Part shown: positions 63,313-64,000 of the stretch, one piece after another
Layout of the letters: each line of letters starts with the position of its first letter
Numbering within the stretch: the first letter of the stretch is position 1
The notes under the pieces: generated by a model
Database searches by the model: none
What the model was told of the DNA's origin: nothing
What the model saw: the letters and a program-made list of their open reading frames with translations, nothing else
Source: Moringa oleifera
Taxonomy: Eukaryota; Streptophyta; Magnoliopsida; Brassicales; Moringaceae
Assembly (NCBI GenBank): GCA_021397835.1
Contig: JAJFZO010000168.1
Coordinates: 3,472,001-3,536,000, forward strand
Direction of reading: 5' to 3'
DNA: 64,000 bases
Position numbers and translations under genes: made by a program

Positions 63313-63486
63313 TAAAGTGAGAAGTAAGTTTTCGTACCAAAATAATCTAATTCTTTTTCTTTTCTTTTTCATTCTTGAACAATCTTCACCATGAAACAGG
63401 CTGCAAAGAAGGAAACCCAAAGCTTGGTGTACTGGATGTTTGTATTTTTGCTGACCGTGCAAGTTCTTATGAGAAGACCTTATTAA
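61827..63486 (+). CDS. GPI-anchored glucan endo-1,3-beta-glucosidase (GH17)
   Basis: Three exons: 61827-61893, 62050-63092, 63400-63486, 398 codons, frame kept at both junctions. It hydrolyses internal beta-1,3-glucan bonds (callose) in the apoplast or at the plasma membrane and plasmodesmata. Residues 1-22 are a signal peptide (MARFFSS then IHIFLLFSVTFP), split from the mature part by intron 1. The GH17 barrel starts LGINYGQVANNLP. The acid/base glutamate is E125 in IAVGNEV and the nucleophile is E270 in VSETGWPSKGD; FALFNED and ERNYGLY are also present. There is no CBM43 (X8) domain. Exon 3 adds a Ser/Ala-rich spacer and hydrophobic tail (LVYWMFVFLLTVQVL), a GPI-attachment signal as in the BG11/BG14-like group. 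If intron 2 is retained the protein ends VKP without the tail. Confidence 0.93.
63261..63311 (+). repeat. compound (CT)n(AT)n microsatellite in GH17 intron 2
   Basis: Fifteen CT units followed by about ten AT units, entirely within the last intron of the beta-1,3-glucanase gene. Its length could vary between individuals. Confidence 0.95.
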
Positions 63487-64000
63487 GCAAATGGAGTTCA
63501 TGTAAATATTACTATATGGTATGAAAATCTGGGTTGTTCTCTTTCGGGTCTTTCTTCGTTTTTAACTTTCAAAACGAGAGACCCTTAAAGGAACCCCATT
63601 TCGCCCGAGTTAACAACAACAAAGAACTCACAAAGCTGATGATGATTCTTTCACCATTGAGCTATAGCTAGCTAGCCTTCCTCTGATACAAGCTTAATTA
63701 GCTAGAACAAACCTCATCGGGACATAATCTTCATTGTCAATCAAGGTGGATATACCTCATTCTACATATGTCCCAAAAAGAAAATCACACACCCACCATG
63801 AATTGCACTGTTTGGATGACGAGGAAACGAGCAATTCCATCCTTTTCTTTTTGTCATTGTTGTAAAAGAATTTGTCTCCCAATTTATGTCATGTAAAAAA
63901 GATATCAATATTGTTGTTAGATTAGGAGCTCACCTTATTGGAGGGTTGCGAGGAAAGACCTCTCTAGCTAGTACTATTGGCATGGACGTGGATTCCATGA
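63487..64000 (+). other. GH17 3' UTR and downstream flank
   Basis: The first part is the likely 3' UTR. No further gene is recognised to the window edge. A palindromic CTAGCTAGCTAG-type stretch lies near 63665-63677. Confidence 0.45.

Noticed and set aside
1..64000. tRNA, rRNA, CRISPR arrays, organellar DNA insertions
   Set aside because: I looked for box A/B tRNA signatures, rRNA blocks, regular spacer repeats and plastid or mitochondrial gene sequence and saw none that I could support.

Overview
The window is a stretch of nuclear DNA from a flowering plant, most likely a eudicot. The coding genes have long AT-rich introns with GT/AG borders, and they match well-known plant families (CULLIN4, a kelch F-box protein, a GH17 beta-1,3-glucanase, a C2H2 zinc-finger protein with an EAR motif, a small OEP7-like outer-envelope protein). 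The spaces between genes hold decayed Ty1/copia, Ty3/gypsy and LINE elements, foldback elements and microsatellites. I cannot name the species from sequence alone.

Layout. 1-6.1 kb: a plus-strand copia pol remnant, then a LINE reverse-transcriptase remnant. 6.2-9.8 kb: two broken, oppositely oriented pieces of an LSM7-like (Sm-like) gene. 13.06-13.91 kb: an intact single-finger C2H2/EAR repressor-type gene. 16.3-27.4 kb: a transposon island with one copia remnant, a second copia element that still has both LTRs, its polypurine tract and a near-perfect target-site duplication, a chromodomain-bearing gypsy tail, and an inverted LINE. 27.4-32 kb: AT-rich spacer. 32.1-34.2 kb: a kelch F-box gene with a 5' UTR intron. 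36.46-36.73 kb: a small single-exon gene for an OEP7-like protein. 38.8-47.66 kb: a complete CUL4 gene on the minus strand, with 17 coding exons and 826 codons by my reconstruction. 47.4-54.2 kb: CUL4's own 5' end and promoter, followed about 4.7 kb further upstream by a degenerate second copy carrying two foldback elements that the functional copy lacks. 54.2-61.8 kb: AT-rich spacer. 61.83-63.49 kb: a three-exon GH17 gene whose last exon supplies a GPI-anchor-type tail.

The genes do not form a pathway. CUL4 and the kelch F-box protein both belong to ubiquitin ligases, but to different classes (CRL4 and SCF), and their proximity looks incidental. I found no new multi-gene system. The most informative structures are the duplicated CUL4 promoter with its dated MITE insertions, a GC-AG intron in CUL4, a possible GPI/non-GPI switch in the glucanase, and the paired LSM7 relics. 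Exon borders were derived by hand from splice signals, reading-frame continuity and family knowledge; no alignment program or transcript data were available.
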